NCBI RefSeq assembly: GCF_002013465.1
Contig: NZ_MAFC01000005.1
Span: 1-64,000, forward strand
DNA from: Mycobacterium sp. D16R12
Lineage (GTDB): Bacteria > Actinomycetota > Actinomycetes > Mycobacteriales > Mycobacteriaceae
Length of the DNA: 64,000 nt
Direction: 5' to 3'
Numbering within the stretch: the stretch's first letter is position 1; every line of letters starts with the position of its first letter. This document shows, in pieces, positions 25,525-34,985 of this stretch. The notes under the pieces are model-generated. The model was given only the letters and a program-made list of their open reading frames with translations. It made no database searches and was not told the DNA's origin. Position numbers and translations under genes: made by a program.

Positions 25525-27089
25525 CTGGATCCTTCCTTCGCGAGCGAGACCGTGGTGCCCCGCACGACCGGGCCGAGCAGCAGCTGCGTGGAGGAGCTAG
25601 CAGGCTTGTCGGTGATGACACTGAGCTGAGCGCGTTCCACGGTGCTGCCCACCGGGCCCACAGTTCCGCCGAACGATGCCGGCGCGATCGGTGCACCGCC
25701 GCCGTCGTGTGCGCCGGGGGCCACGGGTGCGGCCGGTAGCGGTGGCGGTGGCGCCGGCGGTGGTTCCAGATTGTCGGGATCCGCGGTCCCGGGGACGCGT
25801 GGCACCGGCACCGACTGCCAGGGCGGCAGCGGCGGGTTCGGGTCCGTCAGATTGGGACCGCCGGGCGGCACCACATACGGCGGGCCGACTGCGATCAGAT
25901 TTCCATTGGGGCCCACCACAGTTCCGCGCGGCGGCTGCAGGTCCGGAGGCACCTTGTAGTTCTGTGGCAGCAGTTCCTCGGGCAGGTCAGGACGTACTAC
26001 GAGCTCGGGTGCGGTGAAGCAGCTCGGACCCTTGAGCTCGCCGTACCGTGGGCAGTCCGCCCGCGTGTAGCTGTATCCGGGAGTCAGGGACAGGTTCACC
26101 CGCATGTTGCCGGTGTCGACATCGGACAGCCACGGATTCTCGAACCACCGCTGGCTCATCTGGGTGATCTTCTGGAAGATCATCTGGAACTTGCTCGCGT
26201 TGTTCGCGAAAGTGCCGAGGACGGGCGTGATCTCGGTGGTGATGCCGATCAGTTGATCGGTGTGGTTGTCGAACGCCTGCCGGGTGGTACCCACCGTGGT
26301 CAGGCCGCCGTTGATGAGGCTGGTCAGCTGCTCGCGCTTCTCGACAAAGGTCTGCATCGGCTTAACCGCCTGATGCAGCGAGTCCAGCAGCTCGGGTGCG
26401 GTCTGTTTGAGGCCCTCAGTGGCATCGAGCAGAGCCTTCACGGTGGACGGGCCGGTATCGGTCACCACGATGCCGTTGAGCTGGTCGATGAGGCGGTTCA
26501 GCTGTGCACCGCCGGTGAGCAGCTTGACGCGGCGGTTGTCGGTCGCGGCCCCTAGCGCGGCCAGGATGCCGGTGGAGTGGTCGTCGCGGCCACGGCCGGT
26601 CGCGGTCAGAACATCGCGCAGCTTGCTCACCGTCGTCTGGAACAGAACGGTCGGCAGCTGCGTGTCCTCGGCGATGTGCGCGCCTGCACGAATGGGAGCG
26701 CCGGGCCCTCGATCCACCAGCTGCACCGAGGAGACCGCGAACACGTTGCTGGGGACCACGCGGGCAGTGGCGGTGCCGGGGATGGACTTGGCGTACACAG
26801 GCTTGAGGTTGATGTGCACGAAGTTGGGTTGGCCGTTAGAGGCCGGCGTGACGCCGTCGACCTCGCCGACGAGAACGCCGTGGTACTTCACATCGGATTT
26901 CTGCGGCAGGCCGTCACCGACATTGTTGAGGTCGGCAACCACGCGAATGAAATCGTTCAGACGTCCCGTGGACTTCAGCATCATGAGACCGGTGACCAGT
27001 GCGGCCACCACGATCATGGCGACGCCGGTACCCAGCAGGAGCTTCTCGGACGGGCCACGGCCATCCGTCTCAAAGGAATTGGCCGCCAT
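25521..27089 (-). CDS. mceA: Mce family protein MceA
   Basis: 522 residues, longer than the other five because of a Pro-rich C-terminal region (about 380-490, stretches such as PPPAPPPPLP). TM helix about 18-38; MCE domain about 45-125 (VADLNNVGDGLPQKSDVKYH, GVLVGEVDGVTP). It begins directly after the yrbEB stop. In mycobacteria the Pro-rich tail of Mce proteins is thought to be exposed at the wall side. Substrate of this Mce system is unknown; M. tuberculosis systems import fatty acids (Mce1) or cholesterol (Mce4). Confidence 0.92.
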   Translation of the reverse strand: MAANSFETDGRGPSEKLLLGTGVAMIVVAALVTGLMMLKSTGRLNDFIRVVADLNNVGDGLPQKSDVKYHGVLVGEVDGVTPASNGQPNFVHINLKPVYAKSIPGTATARVVPSNVFAVSSVQLVDRGPGAPIRAGAHIAEDTQLPTVLFQTTVSKLRDVLTATGRGRDDHSTGILAALGAATDNRRVKLLTGGAQLNRLIDQLNGIVVTDTGPSTVKALLDATEGLKQTAPELLDSLHQAVKPMQTFVEKREQLTSLINGGLTTVGTTRQAFDNHTDQLIGITTEITPVLGTFANNASKFQMIFQKITQMSQRWFENPWLSDVDTGNMRVNLSLTPGYSYTRADCPRYGELKGPSCFTAPELVVRPDLPEELLPQNYKVPPDLQPPRGTVVGPNGNLIAVGPPYVVPPGGPNLTDPNPPLPPWQSVPVPRVPGTADPDNLEPPPAPPPPLPAAPVAPGAHDGGGAPIAPASFGGTVGPVGSTVERAQLSVITDKPASSSTQLLLGPVVRGTTVSLAKEGSR

Positions 27090-27947
27090 TTAGCCACCCA
27101 ACCTCGCACCGGCATCGACGCTCCAGAGCGCCATAGTGAGCAGCATGTTGACGATGATCACGATCGTGATCGCGGCGCGTATGGCGTGCCCGGCGGCGAC
27201 GCCCACACCTTCCGGACCGCCGCTGGCGTAGAAGCCGTAGTAGCACTGGATGGTCGATGCGAGCCACACGAAGATGATGGCCTTGATGATGGAGTAGACA
27301 ATGTCGATACCACTCACGCCGATACCGAAGTAGTGCAGGTACGAGCCGATGGATCCACCGCTCATGATGCCCACCATGATCTGGCAGGACAGGTAGCTGA
27401 TGGCAAGGCATGCGACGTACAGGGGAATGGTGACGACGGTGGCCGCCATCAGCCGGGTGGTCACCAGATAGGGGATCGGGCGGATCGCGATGGAGTCCAT
27501 GGCGTCGATCTCTTCGGAGATGCGCATGGCGCCGAGCTGTGCGGTGAAGCGGCAGCCGGCCTGTACGGCGAATGCGAGCGCGGCCATGATCGGGGCGAGT
27601 TCGCGGGTGTTCACCAGGGACGAGATGATGCCGGTCGCCGGTCCCAGGCCCAGCAGATCCAGGAAGTTATAGCCCTCGATGGCCACCAGTCCGCCGGCGA
27701 TGATGCCGAGGACGATCATGACGCCGGCGGTACCGCCACCGACAACCAGGGAGCCATTGCCCCAGGCGACATCGGACAGGTGCCGCAGGAACTCTTTGCG
27801 GTAGTGGCGCAGCACGATCGGGACGCCGGCGATCGCGCGGAAGAAGAAGGCGACCATGTGGCCCAGCCGGGTGATCGGCTTCTGCGCCTTGTTGTAGATA
27901 CCGACGAACGGCCGCGCAATCGGGGGTACATAAGTTGATGCGGTCAT
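27090..27947 (-). CDS. yrbEB: YrbE-type ABC permease B (MlaE family)
   Basis: 285 residues with about five TM helices and the MlaE/YrbE family core (GLGPATGIISSLVNTRELAP, LGAMRISEEIDAMDSIAIRP). The second motif contains the EExDA loop that contacts the ATPase. It lies 1 bp after yrbEA. No ATPase gene (mceG/Mlk) is in the window, which is normal for mycobacteria, where one ATPase gene elsewhere serves all mce operons. Confidence 0.94.
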   Translation of the reverse strand: MTASTYVPPIARPFVGIYNKAQKPITRLGHMVAFFFRAIAGVPIVLRHYRKEFLRHLSDVAWGNGSLVVGGGTAGVMIVLGIIAGGLVAIEGYNFLDLLGLGPATGIISSLVNTRELAPIMAALAFAVQAGCRFTAQLGAMRISEEIDAMDSIAIRPIPYLVTTRLMAATVVTIPLYVACLAISYLSCQIMVGIMSGGSIGSYLHYFGIGVSGIDIVYSIIKAIIFVWLASTIQCYYGFYASGGPEGVGVAAGHAIRAAITIVIIVNMLLTMALWSVDAGARLGG

Positions 27948-27948
27948 G

Positions 27949-28806
27949 TCAGAGCCCCGTCCGCGGGAACATCATGATGTAGAGCTGGCTGATGGCGAGG
28001 TTGACGGTCATCAGCAGCAGGATCGATTCGACCACCGCCGCGTTCACCGAGTTGGCGACGCCGATCGGGCCGCCCTTGGTGGACAGGCCCTTCTGGCAGG
28101 CCACCACCGCCACGATGGCGCCATAGATGACGGCCTTGATAAGGGCCAGGATCATGTCGCCGGGGGTCGCGAAGGCGGAGAAAGTAGTGACGAAGCTGCC
28201 CGGGGCGCCGTTCTGCCAGTAGACATTGAAGAGGTACGCGCCGAGGAAGCCGACGAAGCAGACGACGCCGGTCAGGGCGATACCGATCATGATGGCGGCG
28301 GCGAACCGGGGGACGACGAGCCTGCGGATGACGGAGACGCCCATAACCTCCATGGCGTCGGTCTCTTCGCGCATGGTGCGCGAGCCCAGGTCGGCGGTGA
28401 TGGCCGAGCCGACCGCGGCGGACATGAGCACCGCGGCCACCAGCGAGGCGGCCTGCCGGATGATCGCGATGCCGCTGGCGGCACCAGCCAGGGAAGTCGC
28501 ACCGACCTGGCCCGCGAGCAGCGCGAACTGGATCGAGAGTGTGACACCGATGGGCAGAGTCACGAGAATGACGGGGACGACAGCCGTGCCGGCCTGGAAG
28601 GCACCCTGTCTCACGAACTCCTGCCACTGGAACTGGCCGGTGAACAGGTCGATGAAGAACCACTGAATGGTGCGCACGCCGAGCATGAACTGCTCACCGA
28701 CGGTCTTGAGTGATTCAAGAGGGTGACGCTTGACGTATCCGGTGGTCCAATCCTGGATGGCCGCGACGCCATCAGTGGTGGCGTGGCGCTCGTCCTGTGT
28801 GGTCAT
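27949..28806 (-). CDS. yrbEA: YrbE-type ABC permease A (MlaE family)
   Basis: 285 residues with the MlaE core LVAAVLMSAAVGSAITADLG and MREETDAMEVMGVSVIRRLV (EExDA motif). About five TM helices, plus an N-terminal amphipathic part of about 60 residues. First gene of the ten-gene mce operon. It pairs with YrbEB as the membrane channel of the importer. Confidence 0.94.
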   Translation of the reverse strand: MTTQDERHATTDGVAAIQDWTTGYVKRHPLESLKTVGEQFMLGVRTIQWFFIDLFTGQFQWQEFVRQGAFQAGTAVVPVILVTLPIGVTLSIQFALLAGQVGATSLAGAASGIAIIRQAASLVAAVLMSAAVGSAITADLGSRTMREETDAMEVMGVSVIRRLVVPRFAAAIMIGIALTGVVCFVGFLGAYLFNVYWQNGAPGSFVTTFSAFATPGDMILALIKAVIYGAIVAVVACQKGLSTKGGPIGVANSVNAAVVESILLLMTVNLAISQLYIMMFPRTGL

Positions 28807-29284
28807 CGCAGGCGGCCCACACAGATGCAGCTCAGAGTGGTTGCGGCTACGGCGATCAATACAGCTCCCTGTGTGACCTGGAACACAAATTCCAGCAATC
28901 TACGAGTACGTCTCGGCCATCATGGGCTATCCGGTTCCTGGATGCACACGAATCGCGAAAATGGATTCAGGCGTGAACGTAAATTGACGGTCGTCTACTG
29001 GGCTTGTAGTACCCCGTTGGCCCGCCGGTTCGAGTGTTTGCTTTAGGCGTTTAGTTGCTCGCCGTAAACGCTTGTTGACGCATCTAGCAAACTTTCGTCA
29101 ATCACTTTGCGTGAGTACGACCCCCTGCTGGCGTTGAGCGCAGCGACCGAGGCGACTCTGGGCACGCAGTGTTACCAGACAAATCGCTGGTAGACACGAT
29201 TTTCAAATGTTCGCTATGAGCTGGGTCACACGTTTACAGTGCTGCTCACGTTTGTAGGTTTCCTCAAAGGAGAGGGTTGCGGTC
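28807..29284. promoter_or_regulatory. Divergent promoter region between the mce operon and the first large secreted-protein gene
   Basis: 478 bp without a convincing gene. It holds an inverted repeat GCGTTTA-N11-TAAACGC (29047-29071) that could be a regulator site for the mce operon. Near its right end lies the leader element shared with the second secreted-protein gene, then the ribosome binding site AAGGAGAGGG just before the TTG at 29285. No regulator gene is next to the mce operon. Confidence 0.5.
29230..29275 (+). repeat. Leader element copy 1 (shared with 31941-31979)
   Basis: TTACAGTGCTGCTCA at 29234-29248 is identical to 31949-31963. The match extends left with three mismatches, and each copy is followed at a short distance by AAGGAGAGG. 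The leaders of the two secreted-protein genes are therefore duplicates. Confidence 0.7.
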
Positions 29285-31612
29285 TTGTCTAAGCGACATC
29301 GGAAGTCATCTAAAAAGGTCGTTGTCCAACGCACCGTCACGGCGGCGGGGGCCGTCGCCGCGACTGCCAGCTTGGCTTTCGCAGGACCAACCGCGCAGGC
29401 CGCCGCTGCGGCGCCGGACTACAAGGGTGCGGTCACGGACTATAAGGACGCGCTCAATAACTCCTTATCCGGGACTAATGCGATCGGGTCGGCGGCCGGG
29501 GGCGTCTGGAATCCCCTCGCCCAGGGATCCGGTGGGCTGCTCCCCACGTTCGGGACGAGCCTTACGCACTCAAATCTGACCAAGATCGCCGATCTTCCCG
29601 ATGTCCTGCGGAACCTCGCGAGCACTCCACTCCCCACGGCCGTTCCGGGGGTCATTCCGGCGATCAAGATTCCCGGACAGGGTTTCGTGGACCTCCCGCT
29701 GCCGACGACCATCCCGGGCGCGAACCTGCTCAATGGTCTGGCCAACGCGCTGGACACGGTGTTCAACAACCCGATCATCGGGCCAATCGTCAATCAGCTG
29801 CCACCCTTGAGCGACATCGTCGACGGGCTGATCGCGGAGCAGGACAAGTTCACGGCGGGTTATAACTGGCCGCTGTTGCAGGCCAGTGGTCTGACGACCA
29901 TCACGAATACCTTTGTGCAGACGCCGAGTGGGCTCAACATCAAAATCCCGGCCTCGCTGGACCCCCTGCACATCTTGCCTGATTCGGTCCGAATCTTGCC
30001 CGATGGCACCCTGCCCAACGTGACGGCCTGGGTCCCGATGGGCGCGGGCAACTACACATTCCCGCTCGGAATGGAGACGGGGTGGTGGGCGACCGCGCCC
30101 ACCCTGGTCGTCGATGGCGGGGCCGTGGGTGTTCCGCAGACGGTGCTGTCGATTCCGATGTGGGCCAACGGCATCAAGGCGCCGCTCGGACTGGGGCAGG
30201 CCGGTCAGTTCAATGCGCACGTTCTCATCCCGACGCAGAACGGCATCTATTCGCCGATCGGTACGACGCTGTCGAACTTCTCCATTCCGATGCTCGGCCT
30301 CGGCATGACGAATCTGAATGTGACGACCGGAAACTATTTCGGTACCAACGGATTCAACATCAATAACGGGCAGAACGTCATGGTGTTGCAGACGCCGTTC
30401 TCCGGGGCGCTGCCGATTCCGCTCGTCTACTCATTGGGTGGGTTCAATATGGGGACCGAAGGGATGGGCTTCACTTTGCCATCGCTCTTCGGTGTGGGTC
30501 TCATGCCGACGTTCCAGCTCGGAACGGCGCCTGGAGCCAACACGTCACTCGGAATCATCCCGCCCAACCTGATTCCGACGGGCGGCATTGTGCCGACGCA
30601 GCTCATCACCGTCTCTGGTTTGATCAGCACGGCGCTCGGGATCCCTGATCCGACGGTCGAACTCGCGAAGGCACTCACCCCGCTCTACAAGGGGTTGGTC
30701 ACGCCCGTCATGACACCAATCTCGGACCTGCTCACGCAGCAATACGGGAACCTGTTCAACGGTGCGGCCTCGAATACGTTGCAGGCCTCCAAGTTCTACA
30801 AGGATGTGATGACGCAGCTCGGCAGCCTTGTCGGCGCGGCCCCGGCGCCGCTCTCGTCTCCGGCGCCGAGTGCCCTGGCGGCCGCAGATACACCCGCGCC
30901 TGCGGCCAAACACATTGAGGCCGCCGCGCCGACCGCCAATGACCTGGGCGCCCCGACGGTTCCTGACGTCAAGCAGCTCGACGCCCCGAAACTGGATCTC
31001 TCGTCGAACCTCGTCACCGCCAAGGACAAGGTCGTCGAGAAGGCCACGCCTGCGCCACTTTCTGCGCACGTACCCAGCGCTTTGGAGTTGAGTGCGTCCC
31101 CGGTCAGTGAGCCCGCAGTTCAACCCGCCGCCGATCCCGCGAAGGACATCGCGAAGGAAGCCGTCAAGGAAGCCCCCAAGGCCGAGACGAAGGATGACGC
31201 CAAGCCCGCCAAGCCGGTGGTCAAGGAGAAGCTGCAGGACAAGGTCGACAAGGCCAACAGTGCGCTCAAGGATTCGGCGACCGGTGCCATCAAACAGACC
31301 CGGGGTGCGATCACCTCAACGGTCACCAACACCGTCGAATCCGTGACATCCGCTCAGACCGAATCCAAGGCCGCCGAGGTGAACAAGGATTCCGGCAAGC
31401 CCTCCGTGGCCAAGAGCGACTCCGACAGTGGAAAGCACCACGAGGACTCCTCGGGTACTTCGAACAAGGTCACGGCACCCAGCGATTCGGGCGGTAAGCA
31501 TCGTGCTCCCGATGGCGGCTCTCATGGATCGAACGCTGGTGGTGGCTCGGACGGTTCGGGTTCTCATAGCGGATCCGGTTCCAATGGTGGGAAGCACTCG
31601 GCGGGCGATTAG
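29285..31612 (+). CDS. Large secreted protein of unknown function, copy 1 (Lys/Ser/His-rich tail)
   Basis: 775 residues, TTG start with AAGGAGAGGG about nine bases upstream. The basic N-terminus ([15 protein letters not shown]) and hydrophobic Ala-rich segment to about residue 43 form a signal peptide. Residues about 44-500 are an uncharged, Gly/Pro/Asn/Leu-rich region with stretches such as [14 protein letters not shown] and [19 protein letters not shown] that looks beta-rich. Residues about 515-775 are disordered: Ala/Pro-rich, then [19 protein letters not shown] and [10 protein letters not shown], ending in a Gly/Ser/His tail with terminal GGKHSAGD. N-terminus and tail match copy 2 (31992-34985), but the middle does not obviously. 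No family recognised. A surface or wall-associated protein is likely. Confidence 0.85.
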   Translation: MSKRHRKSSKKVVVQRTVTAAGAVAATASLAFAGPTAQAAAAAPDYKGAVTDYKDALNNSLSGTNAIGSAAGGVWNPLAQGSGGLLPTFGTSLTHSNLTKIADLPDVLRNLASTPLPTAVPGVIPAIKIPGQGFVDLPLPTTIPGANLLNGLANALDTVFNNPIIGPIVNQLPPLSDIVDGLIAEQDKFTAGYNWPLLQASGLTTITNTFVQTPSGLNIKIPASLDPLHILPDSVRILPDGTLPNVTAWVPMGAGNYTFPLGMETGWWATAPTLVVDGGAVGVPQTVLSIPMWANGIKAPLGLGQAGQFNAHVLIPTQNGIYSPIGTTLSNFSIPMLGLGMTNLNVTTGNYFGTNGFNINNGQNVMVLQTPFSGALPIPLVYSLGGFNMGTEGMGFTLPSLFGVGLMPTFQLGTAPGANTSLGIIPPNLIPTGGIVPTQLITVSGLISTALGIPDPTVELAKALTPLYKGLVTPVMTPISDLLTQQYGNLFNGAASNTLQASKFYKDVMTQLGSLVGAAPAPLSSPAPSALAAADTPAPAAKHIEAAAPTANDLGAPTVPDVKQLDAPKLDLSSNLVTAKDKVVEKATPAPLSAHVPSALELSASPVSEPAVQPAADPAKDIAKEAVKEAPKAETKDDAKPAKPVVKEKLQDKVDKANSALKDSATGAIKQTRGAITSTVTNTVESVTSAQTESKAAEVNKDSGKPSVAKSDSDSGKHHEDSSGTSNKVTAPSDSGGKHRAPDGGSHGSNAGGGSDGSGSHSGSGSNGGKHSAGD

Positions 31613-31846
31613 GCGCGCACGGCCCCCGGCACGGTGTCGGCGATCCGGAACCGGAACGCCGACACCGTGTCCGGGGATCCTCCGGCACCTAACGCCAGAA
31701 CCGTTGTCCCGCAGGCCATTGCCTCGACGAGGACGATCCCGAAGTCCTCGTCGCCCAACATCACCAGGCGGCAGCTGGCCCGTTGGGCTGCTCGAATGGC
31801 GGACAAACATCCACGACCAGAAGGCAACTTCGGAAGGCGTGGGACT
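31609..31846 (-). pseudogene. Remnant of glycosyltransferase and ElyC/SanA genes with internal deletions
   Basis: This stretch matches the 3' end of the GT gene at 34982-36127 and part of the next gene in pieces. 31609-31660 matches about 34982-35032; about 31661-31750 matches about 35180-35263; about 31751-31800 matches about 35390-35438; and 31797-31846 matches 36181-36230 (50 bp, two mismatches). An open frame remains and still reads [14 protein letters not shown] and [12 protein letters not shown], but the donor, acceptor and N-terminal parts are gone. Junctions fall at 5-base shared sequences (CCTCG, TGGCG). It cannot encode a working transferase. Confidence 0.88.
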
Positions 31847-31940
31847 TAGTTAGGTAAGGATAAGTCGTGCATCTGGGCGCGGGGAGCTCCTGCAAATTCA
31901 CTGTGGGTAGACGGTGTCGATTTTTCAACTACCAGTTGGG

Positions 31941-31979
31941 TCGCCCGCTTACAGTGCTGCTCAAGTTCCCAAGGAGAGG
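31941..31979 (+). repeat. Leader element copy 2 (shared with 29230-29275)
   Basis: TTACAGTGCTGCTCA at 31949-31963 is identical to copy 1, again followed by AAGGAGAGG (31971-31979) before the start codon. Unlike copy 1, only 16 bp of spacer separates the element from the ribosome binding site. Confidence 0.7.
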
Positions 31980-31991
31980 TGTTGTGTGCTC

Positions 31992-34985
31992 ATGTCGCGT
32001 CGGCATAGTCGGTCGTCGAAAGATGTTCCCAATCGGTCAAGGAAGCGCTTCCCCGGCGGTACGTGGCTGGGGTCTGTGAGTGTGATCGCGGCGGCGGGTG
32101 GCGGGTCGGCGCCTATCCGCCTGCGACTTCCCACCTCGCGGGCGATGTTGGCGACGACGGCGTTGGTGACCGCGACGGCACTGGCGGTCAGTGCGGCGGC
32201 GCCCACCACCGCCAATTTCCCGCGCCCCGAGCCCCAAGCGGTCGCAACGCTGGCTCCACGCGCGGTGAATCTGGACGTTCAACTTGCCTCGATGGTGGGC
32301 ATGTACGGGGTGGGGCCTGTCTTTCAGGCGTTGCGCCTCGCCGGGGTCGGCAGCCCAGATGCGGTCCTGACCAATGCGGTTGGGCTGCTTAACAATCCCA
32401 ATCTGTCTTCGGCGGTGAAAACGCTGCTCGACGTGCTCAACACGGTGAGCCCTCTCGAAGCCAAGGTGCCCGGTTTTGGACCGGCAGGCGTCTACGACTC
32501 CGTGAACGAGCTGGGATACAGCATGGGCGCATTCAGTGGGCTGGAAGGCGTTGTCGACACCATCAATAGCCCGTGGATCAATTGGATTCCCGGTATCGGC
32601 GCGATCAGCAACGATTTACTGACACTCCTCAACCAGCGGCGCGCGTTCATTCTCGGCGATGGTCTCGGCGGCACCGATAGCGCACTCGCGCTACGCCAGA
32701 TGATCAAAGACGTCGAGTCCGATGGTGCCCTGTGGGGCGACGACAAGCACGGTGTGACCGGGGTTGTCGCCGTACTCTTCCGTAACACGTCCCGCCCTGG
32801 CGGCGGCCTGATGGCGATGGTCACTCCCATCTCGGAGTTGTTTGGGCTCAACCTCAGTAATCCCAACGCGGGCAGCTACACGAATGCGGGGGCCGCTGGT
32901 CTTGCCACCAAGGTTCTCAACATTTCCGTTACCGATGTCGGGTGGAAGTACGACTTGCTATCGGATGCTCCGTCGACGCTCAACCCACTTGCCTGGGCGA
33001 ATTCTGTCGCGGGTGTGGTCATGCCTACCTACCTGATCCCCGATAAGGACAAGGCAGTGCCGGTGGTCGCCAACCTGGTCGGCCAGTTGCTTCCTGGGCT
33101 CATCAACGCAGGGCTGGTCACTACTGATCCGACGGGCGGACAGGGGCTTCACCTGATCACCCAGGGCACGATCCTCGACGCGGTCAACGGCCCTCTGAAC
33201 ACTGCGCTGAATGCGGTTTTGGGGCCGGTCTTCCAGTCGGTTCTCGGCGCTGACTTCAAATTCCCGGTAGAGGGCACCTCCACCTACGTCACCTATGACT
33301 CGGGCAATCTTCCGCTGCTGGAGCCCTTCCACATGCTGCCTCGGCTGCTCGGATACGCGGGTCTGGCGGATATCACCACGCCCGTTGCCGATTCATTTCA
33401 GAATGCGCTTACTCAGCTGGTTGCGCTTGGTTATCAAGATGTCAAGGGCACCACCGACGCCAATGGCGTGATGACCTTTACGCGCGGTATGGATATGGCA
33501 GGTGTGCAAGCGGATGTCTTCAGGGCCCCGACAAACATCAACTGGGCGCAGCGCTTTGAAGTCCCGCAGACGGTGTTCAATGCGCTGATCGACGGGTTCA
33601 GTGACAATCTGCTGAGCCCGGAGAAGCAGAGGCTCACGTTATTCGGTAACAGTGCACTCGGGGATGCCATCTATAAGAACGCGCTGGTCATGTCGGTGGC
33701 TCACGCGGTGCGAGACGGGCTGGCTCAGCTCAAGGGCATTGCGAACCCCATGTTCAACCAGATGCAGGCCATGCTCAAGCCGGTGGCCGACGCACTCGAC
33801 GTCGCCACAGTTCGGGTGAACAAGGTCATCGATCAGGGACGCGCCGCGGTAAAGGGCCTGAACATCGACGTGAGCAAGCCGCTGTTTGACGCCAATCGCG
33901 CGATCAACGAGTCAACCAAGTCGTTGGACAACGGTGTCCTTGGAGCAGTGCAGAATGCGGGTGCTCATGCGCTGGCGGCGCGTTCCACGGCCGCCCTGAT
34001 CGCGCTGCCGGAAGCTTTGCCCGAGCCTAAGCAGCTCACCGCTGGACCACCGGATCTTGTGTCGCACCTGCTGGGCAGTAGCCGACCAGACAAGGAAAAG
34101 GAAGCGGTCGTTGTCAATGCTGCCGAACCGGCCAAGGACACCACGAAGGAAGATCTCAAGGCTGCGCCGAAGGATGACGCGACGAGTGCAGACAGGCCTA
34201 TCGAGCCGGGAGTGCGGGAGGGGCGGCAGGACAAGGTAGATCAGGCCGGCCAGTCACTCAAGAAGCAGGTGAACGACACCACGAACACCGGCAGTGTCGC
34301 CGCTTCCACGGTGACAAACACCGATGAATCCGCGACGTCGACCAAGACGGACAGTACGAAGTCGGCTCCTGCGACTGATGCATCAAAGGATCCGAAGAGC
34401 AAGCAGGACAATGATTCTGGTCAGCATCTTGACGGCTCGAAAGGTAAAGACAAGCCCGCCAAACCGGTGGTGAAGGAGAAGCTGCAGGACAAGGTCGACA
34501 GGGCGAACCGGTCGCTCGCGGACTCGGCGAAGGGCACCATCAAGCAGAGGGGTGCGATCACCTCTACGGTGACCAATACCGATGAAACCGTGGTGTCAAA
34601 GAAGACTGACGGTGCGATCTCGGCTAGTGTGGCTGATGCGTCCGGTTCGGCCAAGGGAACGAAAACCAAGCAGGACAATGAATCTGGTAAGAACCGCGAC
34701 GAATCTGCCACGTCGGCGACGTCTGACAGCGCGAAGTCGGCTAGTGTGGCTGATGCGTCGAAGGGAACGAAAGCCAAGCAGAACAACGCCTCTGGGGCAC
34801 ATCACGACGATGGGGCCACTGGTAACTCCAGTAAGGTGAAGGGTGCGGCGTCCGGCGATTCGGGTGGTAGGCATCGTGCTCCCGATGGCGGCTCTCATGG
34901 GGCGAACGCTGCTGGTGGCTCGGATGGTTCGGGTTCTCATGGCGGGTCCGGTTCGAGCGGAGGGAAGCACTCGGCGGGCGATTAG
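31992..34985 (+). CDS. Large secreted protein of unknown function, copy 2 (modular Lys/Ser/His-rich tail)
   Basis: 997 residues from the ATG at 31992 (MSRRHSRSSKDVPN), chosen because it aligns with the start of copy 1; GTG at 31986 is possible. The signal or anchor helix is about residues 52-72 (AMLATTALVTATALAVSAAA), with an unusually long basic n-region. The folded part (about 85-680) contains VGWKYDLLSDAPSTLNPLAW, GVVMPTYLIPD, FHMLPRLLGYAGLADITTPV and GYQDVKG, unlike copy 1. The tail has about three imperfect repeats of a [15 protein letters not shown] / TSTVTNTDE / SKQDNxSG unit and ends GGKHSAGD as copy 1 does. The stop interleaves with that of the convergent GT gene. Function unknown; export is likely. 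Confidence 0.85.
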   Translation: MSRRHSRSSKDVPNRSRKRFPGGTWLGSVSVIAAAGGGSAPIRLRLPTSRAMLATTALVTATALAVSAAAPTTANFPRPEPQAVATLAPRAVNLDVQLASMVGMYGVGPVFQALRLAGVGSPDAVLTNAVGLLNNPNLSSAVKTLLDVLNTVSPLEAKVPGFGPAGVYDSVNELGYSMGAFSGLEGVVDTINSPWINWIPGIGAISNDLLTLLNQRRAFILGDGLGGTDSALALRQMIKDVESDGALWGDDKHGVTGVVAVLFRNTSRPGGGLMAMVTPISELFGLNLSNPNAGSYTNAGAAGLATKVLNISVTDVGWKYDLLSDAPSTLNPLAWANSVAGVVMPTYLIPDKDKAVPVVANLVGQLLPGLINAGLVTTDPTGGQGLHLITQGTILDAVNGPLNTALNAVLGPVFQSVLGADFKFPVEGTSTYVTYDSGNLPLLEPFHMLPRLLGYAGLADITTPVADSFQNALTQLVALGYQDVKGTTDANGVMTFTRGMDMAGVQADVFRAPTNINWAQRFEVPQTVFNALIDGFSDNLLSPEKQRLTLFGNSALGDAIYKNALVMSVAHAVRDGLAQLKGIANPMFNQMQAMLKPVADALDVATVRVNKVIDQGRAAVKGLNIDVSKPLFDANRAINESTKSLDNGVLGAVQNAGAHALAARSTAALIALPEALPEPKQLTAGPPDLVSHLLGSSRPDKEKEAVVVNAAEPAKDTTKEDLKAAPKDDATSADRPIEPGVREGRQDKVDQAGQSLKKQVNDTTNTGSVAASTVTNTDESATSTKTDSTKSAPATDASKDPKSKQDNDSGQHLDGSKGKDKPAKPVVKEKLQDKVDRANRSLADSAKGTIKQRGAITSTVTNTDETVVSKKTDGAISASVADASGSAKGTKTKQDNESGKNRDESATSATSDSAKSASVADASKGTKAKQNNASGAHHDDGATGNSSKVKGAASGDSGGRHRAPDGGSHGANAAGGSDGSGSHGGSGSSGGKHSAGD

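Noticed and set aside
26577..27938. 453-residue plus-strand frame across mceA and yrbEB
   Set aside because: Asp/Gly/His-rich shadow of two well-supported minus-strand genes.
31609..31827. 72-residue frame as a functional small gene
   Set aside because: It is a patchwork of glycosyltransferase and ElyC gene fragments with deletions, so it is listed as a pseudogene.
29285..34985. The two large secreted proteins as PE/PPE proteins
   Set aside because: Neither has a PE or PPE N-terminal motif; both start with a conventional signal-peptide-like segment.
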